The notes under the pieces: model-generated
Databases searched by the model: none
Told to the model about the DNA's origin: nothing
Seen by the model: only the letters and a program-made list of their open reading frames with translations
NCBI GenBank assembly: GCA_051881635.1
Contig: JBJEQG010000101.1
Coordinates: forward strand, 1 to 14,583
Length of the DNA stretch: 14,583 bases
Source: JBJEQG01 sp051881635
GTDB lineage: Bacteria > Bacillota > Clostridia > Oscillospirales > Acutalibacteraceae
Direction: 5' to 3'
Program-made: the position numbers and the translations under genes
In this document: positions 1 to 6,561 of the stretch, in pieces
Position numbering within the stretch: the stretch's first letter is position 1
Layout of the letters: each line of letters opens with the position of its first letter

Positions 1-54
1 TCGGGCATAAGCAAAAAGGGAAGATTGTTTGTGGATATTCAAGTTTATATATGA
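1..54 (+). other. possible 3' end of an upstream gene
   Basis: One plus-strand frame stays open from the window edge to a TGA at 52-54 (17 codons), and a strong terminator hairpin begins at 56. That geometry suggests the tail of an upstream plus-strand gene. Another frame runs open to a TGA at 75-77, inside the hairpin loop, so the true frame is not certain. The fragment is too short to name a product. Confidence 0.25.
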
Positions 55-55
55 A

Positions 56-110
56 AAATAGCGGATACGGCTTTTGAAAGCGGTATCCGCTATTTCGTTT
101 TAATTTTTTT
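56..110 (+). terminator. Rho-independent terminator of the upstream gene
   Basis: A perfect 13-bp stem pairs 56-68 with 83-95 (core GCGGATAC/GTATCCGC). Inside it, a further GCTTT/AAAGC pairing joins 70-74 to 77-81. A T-rich tail with seven consecutive T follows at 104-110. The A-run on the 5' side means it could also stop minus-strand transcription. Confidence 0.85.
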
Positions 111-243
111 CAGCGGAAAATTAAAACAAAGAAACCAAAAGTATATTTTGATTACAATTTCACAAAAATGTAGATTTGAATTTATAGGATACTATATTTT
201 TTTACAAATTTTGATATTTTTTCTATTTTATTGTAATTTTTAC
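111..243. other. AT-rich non-coding leader with a small inverted repeat
   Basis: No credible gene lies between the terminator and the promoter at 244. The stretch is very AT-rich, as UP-element DNA often is. It contains a short perfect inverted repeat, TATAG-GATA-CTATA (183-196), roughly 50 bp upstream of the -35 box. That repeat could be an operator, but this is speculative. Confidence 0.35.
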
Positions 244-272
244 TTGACTTTTTAAAATGTTTACAGTATTAT
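244..272 (+). promoter_or_regulatory. sigma-A promoter for the secreted protein and ABC block
   Basis: The -35 box TTGACT (244-249) and -10 box TATTAT (267-272) are separated by exactly 17 bp, so both hexamers are one base from consensus. Transcription should start near 279, giving a leader of about 35 nt before the ATG at 313. The promoter is strong by sequence and sits in AT-rich DNA. Confidence 0.75.
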
Positions 273-312
273 ATTCACGGTTCCCTAAAATACAAAAAAG
301 GAGTGTTTACAC

Positions 313-768
313 ATGAAAAAGTCAAAAATCTTAGCGTTCGTTGTTGCAGCTACTCTTGCTGTTTCAGCAATCCCCACAGCATCCGCAGTAGTTTCTCCCC
401 AAAATATTGATTTGTCCCAATCATACAATTATGGTTTTGGTGTTGGTTCTTGGATGAAAGGCAACTATGTTTTAGGTACTTCATCTTGGCAAAGTGATGC
501 TGCCGTCAGAACCCAAAATAATATTGCACTTGGTATGTATGGTAAGTCTATTGCATATATCCAAACAGAGATTGATAATAGCTATCGATCTTGTTCAGTA
601 TATAAATCAAAGAATTATGATGGTTGGGTGGATACTGGCTATGTCACTGGTAAGCTGAACGGGACTGTACAGGACGATATTGCAAAATCAACCCGTCATA
701 CTTGTGTACGTTATATTGTTGGCTTTGAAAATGCTGCTACACAAACGATTGATCAGAAATTTGTGTAA
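313..768 (+). CDS. secreted two-cysteine protein, possible lactococcin-972-like bacteriocin
   Basis: A 151-aa protein with a classic Sec signal peptide: a KKSK n-region, a hydrophobic core at residues 7-20 and an Ala-x-Ala site (TASA) that predicts cleavage after residue 25. This leaves a mature protein of about 126 aa. The ATG is supported by AAGGAG at 298-303, nine bases upstream. The mature chain is rich in Tyr, Gly, Ser and Asn and has just two cysteines, C94 and C131, which could form a disulfide outside the cell. Around residues 38-100 the spacing of YGFGV, GNY and a Tyr-rich end loosely recalls mature lactococcin 972; the region after about residue 100 has no counterpart there. No maturation enzyme is nearby, so it is probably unmodified. 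A two-permease ABC system follows in the same direction. I do not recognise the family with certainty; the bacteriocin role is inferred from export, size and neighbours. A surface or signalling protein is the alternative. Confidence 0.8.
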   Translation: MKKSKILAFVVAATLAVSAIPTASAVVSPQNIDLSQSYNYGFGVGSWMKGNYVLGTSSWQSDAAVRTQNNIALGMYGKSIAYIQTEIDNSYRSCSVYKSKNYDGWVDTGYVTGKLNGTVQDDIAKSTRHTCVRYIVGFENAATQTIDQKFV

Positions 769-776
769 AGCAATTA

Positions 777-807
777 ATAAGGCGGAAATATAAAATTTCC
801 GCCTTAT
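777..807 (+). terminator. intercistronic hairpin, probable partial terminator
   Basis: A perfect 13-bp stem (core AAGGCGGAAAT pairing with ATTTCCGCCTT; 777-789 with 795-807) closes a 5-nt loop in the 56-bp gap between the secreted protein and the first permease. What follows is ATATATTATAGG rather than a clean U-run, so termination should be incomplete. Likely effects are a high ratio of secreted protein to transporter, or a stabilised upstream mRNA 3' end. Confidence 0.65.
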
Positions 808-824
808 ATATTATAGGTGTAAAT

Positions 825-2003
825 ATGAAAAGTATATATTTGGCATTGCTCCGTATTGAGCATTATTTCAGTCGTAATAAGTTCATTTTTATTCTTTATT
901 TTTTGGGACTGATTCTTTGTTCTGTGGTTTGCTGTTTTTTTATTGGAAATGGCAATGTTGCACATAACAGGGAGTTAGGTTTTTCGGCACGGTCTTATAA
1001 AATATCCCCCACTTCTTCCATAGAGTCTGAACAAGCCATAAAAGCTATGGAAGAAGTTAAAAAAAATGTTGATTATGAAGCAGTCATGTTTTCTTTCGAT
1101 GTAAAAACAGATGATATTCATTTTGAAGATAAGAATATTAATTTGTTAGGACATGATTATGGTGACGGTAATCCTGCAAAAATTACTATTGCTTCTTTTT
1201 TGAATGACAGTCATACTTATTTATTGGAGGAAAGTCAATGTTTTGGCAGGACAAATTTTTCTAAACAGGAAAAGACAGGAGAAAATGTTGCTATTTTTCG
1301 TTTCAGTTATACTGATGACACTACAATCAAAAGTTTTGAAAAAGCGACCTCAAATAAATTAACTATAAAAGATAAAGATTTTATTGCTACTGGTACAACT
1401 TTTGAGGATCTATCTGATGCCTATATCCCCTATAACACTTATAAAAAGTTGGAATTTCCGGTGGATAAAATTACAATGACTATGCCTGTTCTGCCTACAA
1501 GCGAGGAAAATAAAAAAATTGTTACAGAGATAGTGCGTGGTTTTTCCGATATGGATATTGATGTGTCGATTGAAGATTTAGGTTTTTGGACTGCTGCTGT
1601 TGAAAGTGCGGAAAACACGCAAAAAAGCTATTCTATTGTGATTATGGCTATTATATTTTGTGTATTTGTCTTTTTGATGAAATACATGATGGAAAGAAGT
1701 TTGTACGAAACGGTTGTTTTTGGTACGGTCGGTGCAGACTCCAAACAGTTAGTTACAATTATGCTTATAGAAAATGCTTTGCTAATTTCGCCAGCCACTG
1801 TTTTGGGCTTTGTTATATATAATCTGACAAAGGATATTCTGTTTAAGGATTTGATGATTGCACCTAACTATGTTTATACTTTTGGTGATTATGCATTTAT
1901 TTTTGTAGCTATGTTAGTTGTTTCAATCGTGGTTTCTTTGCCTTTTTATCTTTTCTATTTGAGAAAATCACTGGTTAAGCTGAAAAATATTTACGCAATG
2001 TGA
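825..2003 (+). CDS. FtsX/MacB-type ABC transporter permease, first subunit
   Basis: A 392-aa membrane protein with FtsX/MacB topology: one N-terminal helix (about 20-41), a large extracellular domain (about 42-265) and three C-terminal helices (about 268-286, 309-335, 356-380) ending in a basic tail. Families with this layout move substrates by mechanotransmission, and many expel or sense antimicrobial peptides. The ribosome site is weak (AGGTG at 815-819, only 5 bases from the ATG), which fits lower output than the upstream gene. A second permease follows with an overlapping stop/ribosome site, and an ATPase follows that, so the transporter is probably a heterodimeric permease plus an ATPase dimer. 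The extracellular domain resembles nothing I can name. The gene is very AT-rich; row 1081-1140 has 15 G/C in 60 bases. The permease class is inferred from topology and neighbours. Confidence 0.75.
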   Translation: MKSIYLALLRIEHYFSRNKFIFILYFLGLILCSVVCCFFIGNGNVAHNRELGFSARSYKISPTSSIESEQAIKAMEEVKKNVDYEAVMFSFDVKTDDIHFEDKNINLLGHDYGDGNPAKITIASFLNDSHTYLLEESQCFGRTNFSKQEKTGENVAIFRFSYTDDTTIKSFEKATSNKLTIKDKDFIATGTTFEDLSDAYIPYNTYKKLEFPVDKITMTMPVLPTSEENKKIVTEIVRGFSDMDIDVSIEDLGFWTAAVESAENTQKSYSIVIMAIIFCVFVFLMKYMMERSLYETVVFGTVGADSKQLVTIMLIENALLISPATVLGFVIYNLTKDILFKDLMIAPNYVYTFGDYAFIFVAMLVVSIVVSLPFYLFYLRKSLVKLKNIYAM

Positions 2004-2015
2004 GGAGGAAAAAAT

Positions 2016-3290
2016 ATGAAACACTTAATTTTGATTGCTCATTTATATCTTAAAAATATTTTTTCCGTTCTCTTTCTTGTGGTTTTAACGACCGTTTCCA
2101 CAGTATCTATGGTTTTGACAATAGCTCAACTAAGGTATCTCACCGAAACGGAAAATCTTTATAAAAATTCTTCTTTGGTTGATGATGTATATTTCTCTAT
2201 AAACATAAATCCTGAGGAATATGGTGTTTTTGAAGAATTTTCTAAAAAAATGGAAATACGAGATCAAATTAAAAATATTGACGGTGTGAAAGGCATTACA
2301 GACATAGTTGAAGATAGTCTTTTCCGAAATGCATATGTAGAGAAAAGAGATTTATCTTATTTAGTTTTTTCGGACGAATTGGTATACCAATTCCACCCTC
2401 GTATTTCAGAAGGACAATGGTTAGATAAAATTGATACCTATCCGTCAGGAACTATTCCTGCTGTTGCTTATGGTAGTGAGTTTGATGGTGTACAGGTAGG
2501 GGACACTATTACATATTATATTATGACAGCAAGTAATGATGAAGACGGGTCAGAATTTTTACCGAGAAATTTCTATATTGTAGGTAAAATTAATTCCGAT
2601 AATTTTATTCCACAATTTGGATACAGTGGTACTTCTATCACCGCTGATCTTTTTTTAACTCAAATCAATGGTGCCGGTCGTCTTATTGTACGAAATAATG
2701 ATTTAACAAAGAAACAGCTTTTAGAACCTGTTTCTGATACTGCAATTTATAGTAATAATATGTTTATTGATTTTGAGGATAACTTGTCCAATGAACAGCG
2801 TGAAAAATGTATTGAAGAATTAAGACAATACGGCTCTGTATTGACACCCGAACAAATTATAGCTGATACAGAAGACCAAAATGCCATAAAGTTAAAAAAG
2901 GTTTTGCCCACACCGCTTTTTACTTTCCTTATTGCAACAATCGCCTTTTTCAGTCTTTCCGTATTGTTTGTTTACCGCAAGATTGAAGAAACAAATATCT
3001 ATTACCTGGTCGGCTGTACGAAGTTTAGAAATTTGGCTCATATTTCACTCGGCATTTTTGGAATTATTCTGCCAGCCCTGTTGGTATCGTTTGCCATAAC
3101 AGCGTGGTATCCCGTCTTTAAGACATTTTTCTATGAAAATTTTGCCGTATATAATGCACTGTTTGACAATTATTCTTATTTGTATATTGTCGGTTATTTA
3201 CTGCTCATGCTTGTTATTTCAATTGTTCTGCCGCTTATTATATCGGGCAGAGCCTCACCCCTTGAAATGTATCGGAGGAAAGACCTATGA
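2016..3290 (+). CDS. FtsX/MacB-type ABC transporter permease, second subunit
   Basis: A 424-aa protein of the same plan as its upstream neighbour: helix 1 (about 14-37), an extracellular domain (about 38-298), then helices at about 299-320, 340-366 and 388-411. It ends in RASPLEMYRRKDL, similar to the Ser-Pro-x-Glu plus basic C-termini typical of FtsX-like permeases. An AGGAGG at 2003-2008 overlaps the previous stop codon and lies 7 bases before the ATG. The stop shares an ATGA with the ATPase start, so translation is coupled. Composition is uneven: the part coding the extracellular domain is about 22-30% GC in the rows I counted, while the part coding the last three helices is mostly 35-47%. 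It probably pairs with the 392-aa permease. Substrate is unknown; export of, or immunity to, the secreted protein is the contextual guess. Confidence 0.8.
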   Translation: MKHLILIAHLYLKNIFSVLFLVVLTTVSTVSMVLTIAQLRYLTETENLYKNSSLVDDVYFSININPEEYGVFEEFSKKMEIRDQIKNIDGVKGITDIVEDSLFRNAYVEKRDLSYLVFSDELVYQFHPRISEGQWLDKIDTYPSGTIPAVAYGSEFDGVQVGDTITYYIMTASNDEDGSEFLPRNFYIVGKINSDNFIPQFGYSGTSITADLFLTQINGAGRLIVRNNDLTKKQLLEPVSDTAIYSNNMFIDFEDNLSNEQREKCIEELRQYGSVLTPEQIIADTEDQNAIKLKKVLPTPLFTFLIATIAFFSLSVLFVYRKIEETNIYYLVGCTKFRNLAHISLGIFGIILPALLVSFAITAWYPVFKTFFYENFAVYNALFDNYSYLYIVGYLLLMLVISIVLPLIISGRASPLEMYRRKDL

Positions 3291-3967
3291 TAAAAATAAA
3301 TAAGTTGAATAAAAGCTATATTACCACACAGGCTCTGAAAGATGTTTCTTTGACAATTGAGGACGGCGAAATGGTCGCCATTATCGGAAAGTCGGGAGCA
3401 GGAAAGTCAACACTTCTGCATATTTTGGGTTGTTTGGATAATTTCGACAGTGGCGAATACATATTGGACGGAACAGATGTCCGTACACTTTCCAACAGAA
3501 AGAAAGCAAAACTGAGAAACAAAAATATCGGTTTTGTTTTTCAGGATTTTTCATTGATACCTTACCGCAGTGTAAAATTCAATGTCATGCTCCCTTTGTT
3601 TTTTTGCAAATACTCTTACAAAAAAATGAAAGAGCAGGCTCATTTGCTTTTGGAAAAGCTCGATATTGCTTCCCAAGAAAACAAGAAAGTTAATCAGCTT
3701 TCGGGTGGACAGAAACAGCGTGTTGCGATTGCCCGTGCCATGATTAACAACCCTAATATCATTCTTGCCGATGAACCAACGGGAGCATTGGATACAAGAA
3801 CTTCCGCCGAAATTATGGAAGTATTCAAACAACTGAATGAAGAAGGGAAAACCGTCATTATAATTACGCATGACCCCGTTGTTGCAGATGCCTGCAAGCG
3901 GAAAATAGAAATTTCGGACGGTCAGATTTTAGAAGAAGAAACAAACAATAAAGCGACTGCCGAATGA
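3287..3967 (+). CDS. ABC transporter ATP-binding protein, MacB/LolD type
   Basis: A 226-aa nucleotide-binding subunit with every catalytic element visible: Walker A GKSGAGKST (34-42), Q-loop glutamine in VFQDF (Q86), signature LSGGQKQR (138-145), Walker B IILADEP with catalytic E163, D-loop GALD and switch H195. Length and the FQDFSLIP and NVMLPL stretches fit the MacB/LolD/FtsE group that works with FtsX-fold permeases. The ATG overlaps the upstream permease stop by 4 bp (ATGA), with GGAGG just upstream, so the two are co-translated. It should bind the two permeases as a dimer on the cytoplasmic face and power substrate expulsion or immunity. Its composition (row 3361-3420 has 32 G/C in 60) is closer to the ilv genes than to the two permease ectodomains. 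Confidence 0.95.
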   Translation: MIKINKLNKSYITTQALKDVSLTIEDGEMVAIIGKSGAGKSTLLHILGCLDNFDSGEYILDGTDVRTLSNRKKAKLRNKNIGFVFQDFSLIPYRSVKFNVMLPLFFCKYSYKKMKEQAHLLLEKLDIASQENKKVNQLSGGQKQRVAIARAMINNPNIILADEPTGALDTRTSAEIMEVFKQLNEEGKTVIIITHDPVVADACKRKIEISDGQILEEETNNKATAE

Positions 3968-3973
3968 TATTTA

Positions 3974-4022
3974 AAAAACTGTATTTTTGTGTTTTTGACA
4001 CGAAGATACAGTTTTTGTGATT
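3974..4022 (+). terminator. Rho-independent terminator of the ABC block
   Basis: A long continuous hairpin pairs 3974-3992 with 3998-4016: 19 pairs including two G-U wobbles, with a 5-nt loop. The distal arm ends in a T-run (GTTTTTG). The A-run at its 5' base would also permit minus-strand termination. It isolates the ABC block from ilvB. Confidence 0.8.
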
Positions 4023-4039
4023 TTGATATTTCGTAACTA

Positions 4040-4068
4040 TTGACAAAACGCCCCAAAAATAATACAAT
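4040..4068 (+). promoter_or_regulatory. sigma-A promoter of ilvBN
   Basis: Perfect -35 TTGACA (4040-4045), 17-bp spacer, -10 TACAAT (4063-4068, one mismatch). The predicted leader to the ATG at 4130 is only about 55 nt. That is too short for the T-box riboswitch often seen in front of branched-chain amino acid operons, and no terminator/antiterminator pair is visible. Any amino-acid control would have to act by a DNA-binding regulator such as CodY; I found no clear CodY box. Confidence 0.75.
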
Positions 4069-4129
4069 TTAACCTGTATAGTTTTTTATATTACAATATT
4101 TTTTTATTTTTATATGGAGGAATGACTTT

Positions 4130-5800
4130 ATGCAGCTTACAGGAGCAGATATTATTGCCGAATGTTTGTTGGAGCAAAAGGTTGATACCGTATTTGGTTA
4201 TCCGGGCGGTGCAGTATTAAATATTTATGATGCACTGTATAAGTACAGCGATAAAATCACACATATTTTGACGGCACATGAACAGGGAGCTTCCCATGCC
4301 GCTGACGGCTATGCCCGTACAACAGGCAAAACGGGCGTTGTTATTGCAACATCAGGTCCCGGTGCAACAAACCTTGTTACGGGTTTGGCAACGGCTTATA
4401 TGGATTCAATCCCTATGGTTGCCATTACAGGTAATGTATCGACTGACCTTTTGGCTCGTGACAGTTTCCAAGAGGTTGATATTACAGGGATTACAATGCC
4501 TATTACAAAACATAATTTTATCGTTAAGGATATTAAAGACCTTGCCAATATTTTGAGAAAGGCTTTTCGTATTGCCTCCACAGGCAGAAAAGGTCCTGTT
4601 TTGGTTGATATTCCGAAAGATATTACAGCCGCTAAATATGAGTATGAACCGATAACACCCGAAGTTCGCACTGTTAAAACAGAGGCAACAGAGGAAGAAT
4701 TTGCTGCTGTTGCAAAGGCACTTCATTCTGCTGAGCGTCCCATGATTTATATGGGTGGCGGCGTATTGGGTGCAGATGCTTCTGAACAGCTTTTGGCATT
4801 AGCTGAAAAGTTAGATTGCCCCGTATGCTCATCTGTTATGGGTTTGGGCGGTTTTCCGTCATCACACCCGCTTTTTGTCGGTACATTGGGTATGCACGGC
4901 GGTTATGACACAGGTATGGCAACCGCACACAGTGATTTGATTTTGACAATCGGTGCAAGATTTTCCGACCGTGTAGCAGGTGACAGAAAGAAATTCGGTG
5001 AAAATGCCGTAATTATTCAAATGGATATTGACCGTGCAGAAATCAATAAAAATGTTTTAGTTGATTACAGCTTGGTAGGCGATTTGAAAGATACATTGTC
5101 AAAACTTTGTGCTGTGGTTGAAAAAGAAAATCACGATGCATGGAAAGCTCAGTTGGCAAAATGGAAAGAGGAAAGTGCTGTTTCCGTAACGGCATCTAAT
5201 GAATATGCACACCCCTATAATGTTATTGATGCCGTACGCAAATTTATGCGTGACGATGATATTGTTGTTACCGATGTCGGTCAACATCAAATGTGGGTTG
5301 CACAGGAATATAAATTCGAGAAACCGCATACATGGTGTACTTCCGGCGGTTTGGGAACAATGGGTTACGGCATGGGTGCTGCAATCGGTGCTCAGGTTGG
5401 CAATCCCGACAAAAGAGTTGTTCTGTTCTCAGGCGATGGCAGTTTCCATATGAATATGAATGAATTGGTAACGGCTCGCTCCTATAATTTGCCGTTGGTT
5501 ATGATTGTTATGAACAATACTGTTTTGGGTATGGTTCGCCAGTGGCAAAAACTGTTTTATGGTCGCCGTTTCTCACAGACAGACCCACACAGACAAACTG
5601 ACTTTGTGGCTTTGGCAAAGGCATTCGGCGTTGACGGACTGACTATTCATAATGACAGCGAAATTGATACCGTTCTTGCTGAGGCATTTGCGTTGAACGG
5701 ACCTGTTTTGATTGACTGCCGTATTTCGCCAGATGAAAATGTATTGCCGATGATTCCTCCGGGAAAAACGGTTGATAATTTGATTACGGAAATGGAGTGA
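4130..5800 (+). CDS. ilvB: acetolactate synthase, large (catalytic) subunit
   Basis: This 556-aa ThDP-dependent enzyme condenses two pyruvates to 2-acetolactate, or pyruvate with 2-oxobutyrate to 2-aceto-2-hydroxybutyrate, the first shared step of valine, leucine and isoleucine synthesis. Visible features are the N-terminal GYPGGAVL (23-30), the catalytic glutamate E51 in TAHEQGASHAADGYAR, the FAD-site motif RFSDRVAG, and the ThDP/Mg motif from GDG (435-437) to NN (462-463). The intact FAD motif and the partner regulatory gene directly downstream mark it as the anabolic (AHAS) type, not the catabolic AlsS type. Length is normal for the family. GGAGG at 4116-4120 sits 9 bases before the ATG. 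The usual next gene, ilvC, is not in the window. Confidence 0.97.
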   Translation: MQLTGADIIAECLLEQKVDTVFGYPGGAVLNIYDALYKYSDKITHILTAHEQGASHAADGYARTTGKTGVVIATSGPGATNLVTGLATAYMDSIPMVAITGNVSTDLLARDSFQEVDITGITMPITKHNFIVKDIKDLANILRKAFRIASTGRKGPVLVDIPKDITAAKYEYEPITPEVRTVKTEATEEEFAAVAKALHSAERPMIYMGGGVLGADASEQLLALAEKLDCPVCSSVMGLGGFPSSHPLFVGTLGMHGGYDTGMATAHSDLILTIGARFSDRVAGDRKKFGENAVIIQMDIDRAEINKNVLVDYSLVGDLKDTLSKLCAVVEKENHDAWKAQLAKWKEESAVSVTASNEYAHPYNVIDAVRKFMRDDDIVVTDVGQHQMWVAQEYKFEKPHTWCTSGGLGTMGYGMGAAIGAQVGNPDKRVVLFSGDGSFHMNMNELVTARSYNLPLVMIVMNNTVLGMVRQWQKLFYGRRFSQTDPHRQTDFVALAKAFGVDGLTIHNDSEIDTVLAEAFALNGPVLIDCRISPDENVLPMIPPGKTVDNLITEME

Positions 5801-5805
5801 TAGAT

Positions 5806-6321
5806 ATGGAACAAACACAAATAATTGCTTTGCTTGTACATAATTATCCGGGTGTTCTTTTGAGAGTAACGAGCTTGATTTCACGCCGTGGCTTTAATAT
5901 TGACAGCCTGACAGTCAGCCCAACCGTTATGTCGGATTATTCCCGTATGACAATCCGTCTGCGTTGCAGTGAAGATACGGAAACGCTTAATCAGTTTGTG
6001 TATCAGTTCTATAAACTGCCTGATGTAAAAAAGGTTGAGATTTTGCATGAGGATAGTTCCGTTGTGTGCGAATTGGCAATGTTAAAAGTTCGTACAGACG
6101 GTCAGAACGAAAACAAACTGTTGGAGATTACAGCAAAGTATCATGCATCTGTTGTCGATATTGGAAACACCTCCATGACATTCAGAGCTTCCGGCACACC
6201 CGCTGAATTGGATAGCTTGATTGAGGAATTAAGCGGTTATGAAATTATGGAAAGAGTCAGCACAGGTCTGACTTCTTTACAGCGTGGGGATACTTGTTTG
6301 GCAGACAAAGTTTTTGATTGA
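5806..6321 (+). CDS. ilvN: acetolactate synthase, small (regulatory) subunit
   Basis: A 171-aa regulatory subunit of AHAS, which raises the activity of the catalytic subunit and gives feedback inhibition by valine. The N-terminal ACT domain (about 5-78) shows the effector-site pattern NYPGVL (13-18) followed by RRGFNIDSL (28-36). The C-terminal half carries the usual small-subunit extension. I chose the ATG at 5806: it lies five bases past the ilvB stop, and GGAGTG at 5794-5799 is well spaced for it. An in-frame GTG at 5797 would add three residues and overlap the ilvB stop, but has a worse ribosome-site spacing. Length matches Bacillus-type small subunits. Also called ilvH in some genomes. 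Confidence 0.95.
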   Translation: MEQTQIIALLVHNYPGVLLRVTSLISRRGFNIDSLTVSPTVMSDYSRMTIRLRCSEDTETLNQFVYQFYKLPDVKKVEILHEDSSVVCELAMLKVRTDGQNENKLLEITAKYHASVVDIGNTSMTFRASGTPAELDSLIEELSGYEIMERVSTGLTSLQRGDTCLADKVFD

Positions 6322-6336
6322 TGTTTTAATGTGAGT

Positions 6337-6425
6337 TCGACAACAGATTAAAGTTTATAAATTTCGAGTTATAGAACGGAAAAGATAGCACTTGAACATG
6401 ATGTCGACAAAAAATTAAAGTTTAT
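6337..6425. repeat. 22-bp imperfect direct repeat after ilvN
   Basis: Positions 6337-6358 and 6404-6425 match at 20 of 22 bases (TCGACAA, two mismatches within the next three bases, then ATTAAAGTTTAT), with starts 67 bp apart. They lie in the untranslated gap between ilvN and the terminator. No gene was found here. The copies could be relics of a duplication or of an inserted element, or paired binding sites. Confidence 0.55.
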
Positions 6426-6439
6426 TTTAATCTAAACGG

Positions 6440-6485
6440 AAAAAAGGAGAAAGCCTATTTTTAGTAAAGGCTTTCCCCTTTTTTA
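6440..6485. terminator. bidirectional Rho-independent terminator between ilvN and the minus-strand cassette
   Basis: The stem GAAAGCC/GGCTTTC (6449-6455 with 6469-6475) continues past one A/C mismatch into GG/CC and an A-run/T-run pairing (6440-6447 with 6477-6484). The T-run serves the plus strand (ilvBN) and the A-run at the 5' side serves the minus strand. It is placed exactly between two convergent transcription units. Confidence 0.85.
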
Positions 6486-6516
6486 TTTGCATATAAATTT
6501 CAGCAGTAATATTTTC
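6486..6516. repeat. 31-bp dispersed repeat, copy 1
   Basis: Positions 6486-6516 match 8360-8390 at 26 of 31 bases without gaps. Four of the five differences are transitions. This copy lies just downstream of the six-helix membrane protein gene on the minus strand, between its stop codon and the terminator. Confidence 0.55.
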
Positions 6517-6561
6517 GATAAAGCTGATTTCATCTGTATTCCTTCTACTATCATGATTTCT

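Noticed and set aside
3316..4067. Several minus-strand frames opposite the ATPase gene
   Set aside because: The plus strand encodes a complete ATPase with all motifs; the antisense frames have no ribosome sites or recognisable domains.
4069..4129. T-box riboswitch in the ilvB leader
   Set aside because: The leader after the predicted start is about 55 nt, has no T-box core sequence and no terminator/antiterminator pair.
4396..5884. Minus-strand frames opposite ilvB and ilvN
   Set aside because: They are shadows of highly conserved plus-strand genes, with no start signals.
6483..6533. A 16-codon minus-strand reading frame (MKSALSKILLLKFICK) with AAGGA 6 bases upstream
   Set aside because: It overlaps the dispersed repeat and ends in the terminator T-run. 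At this length a chance frame is likely, and no neighbour suggests a peptide function.
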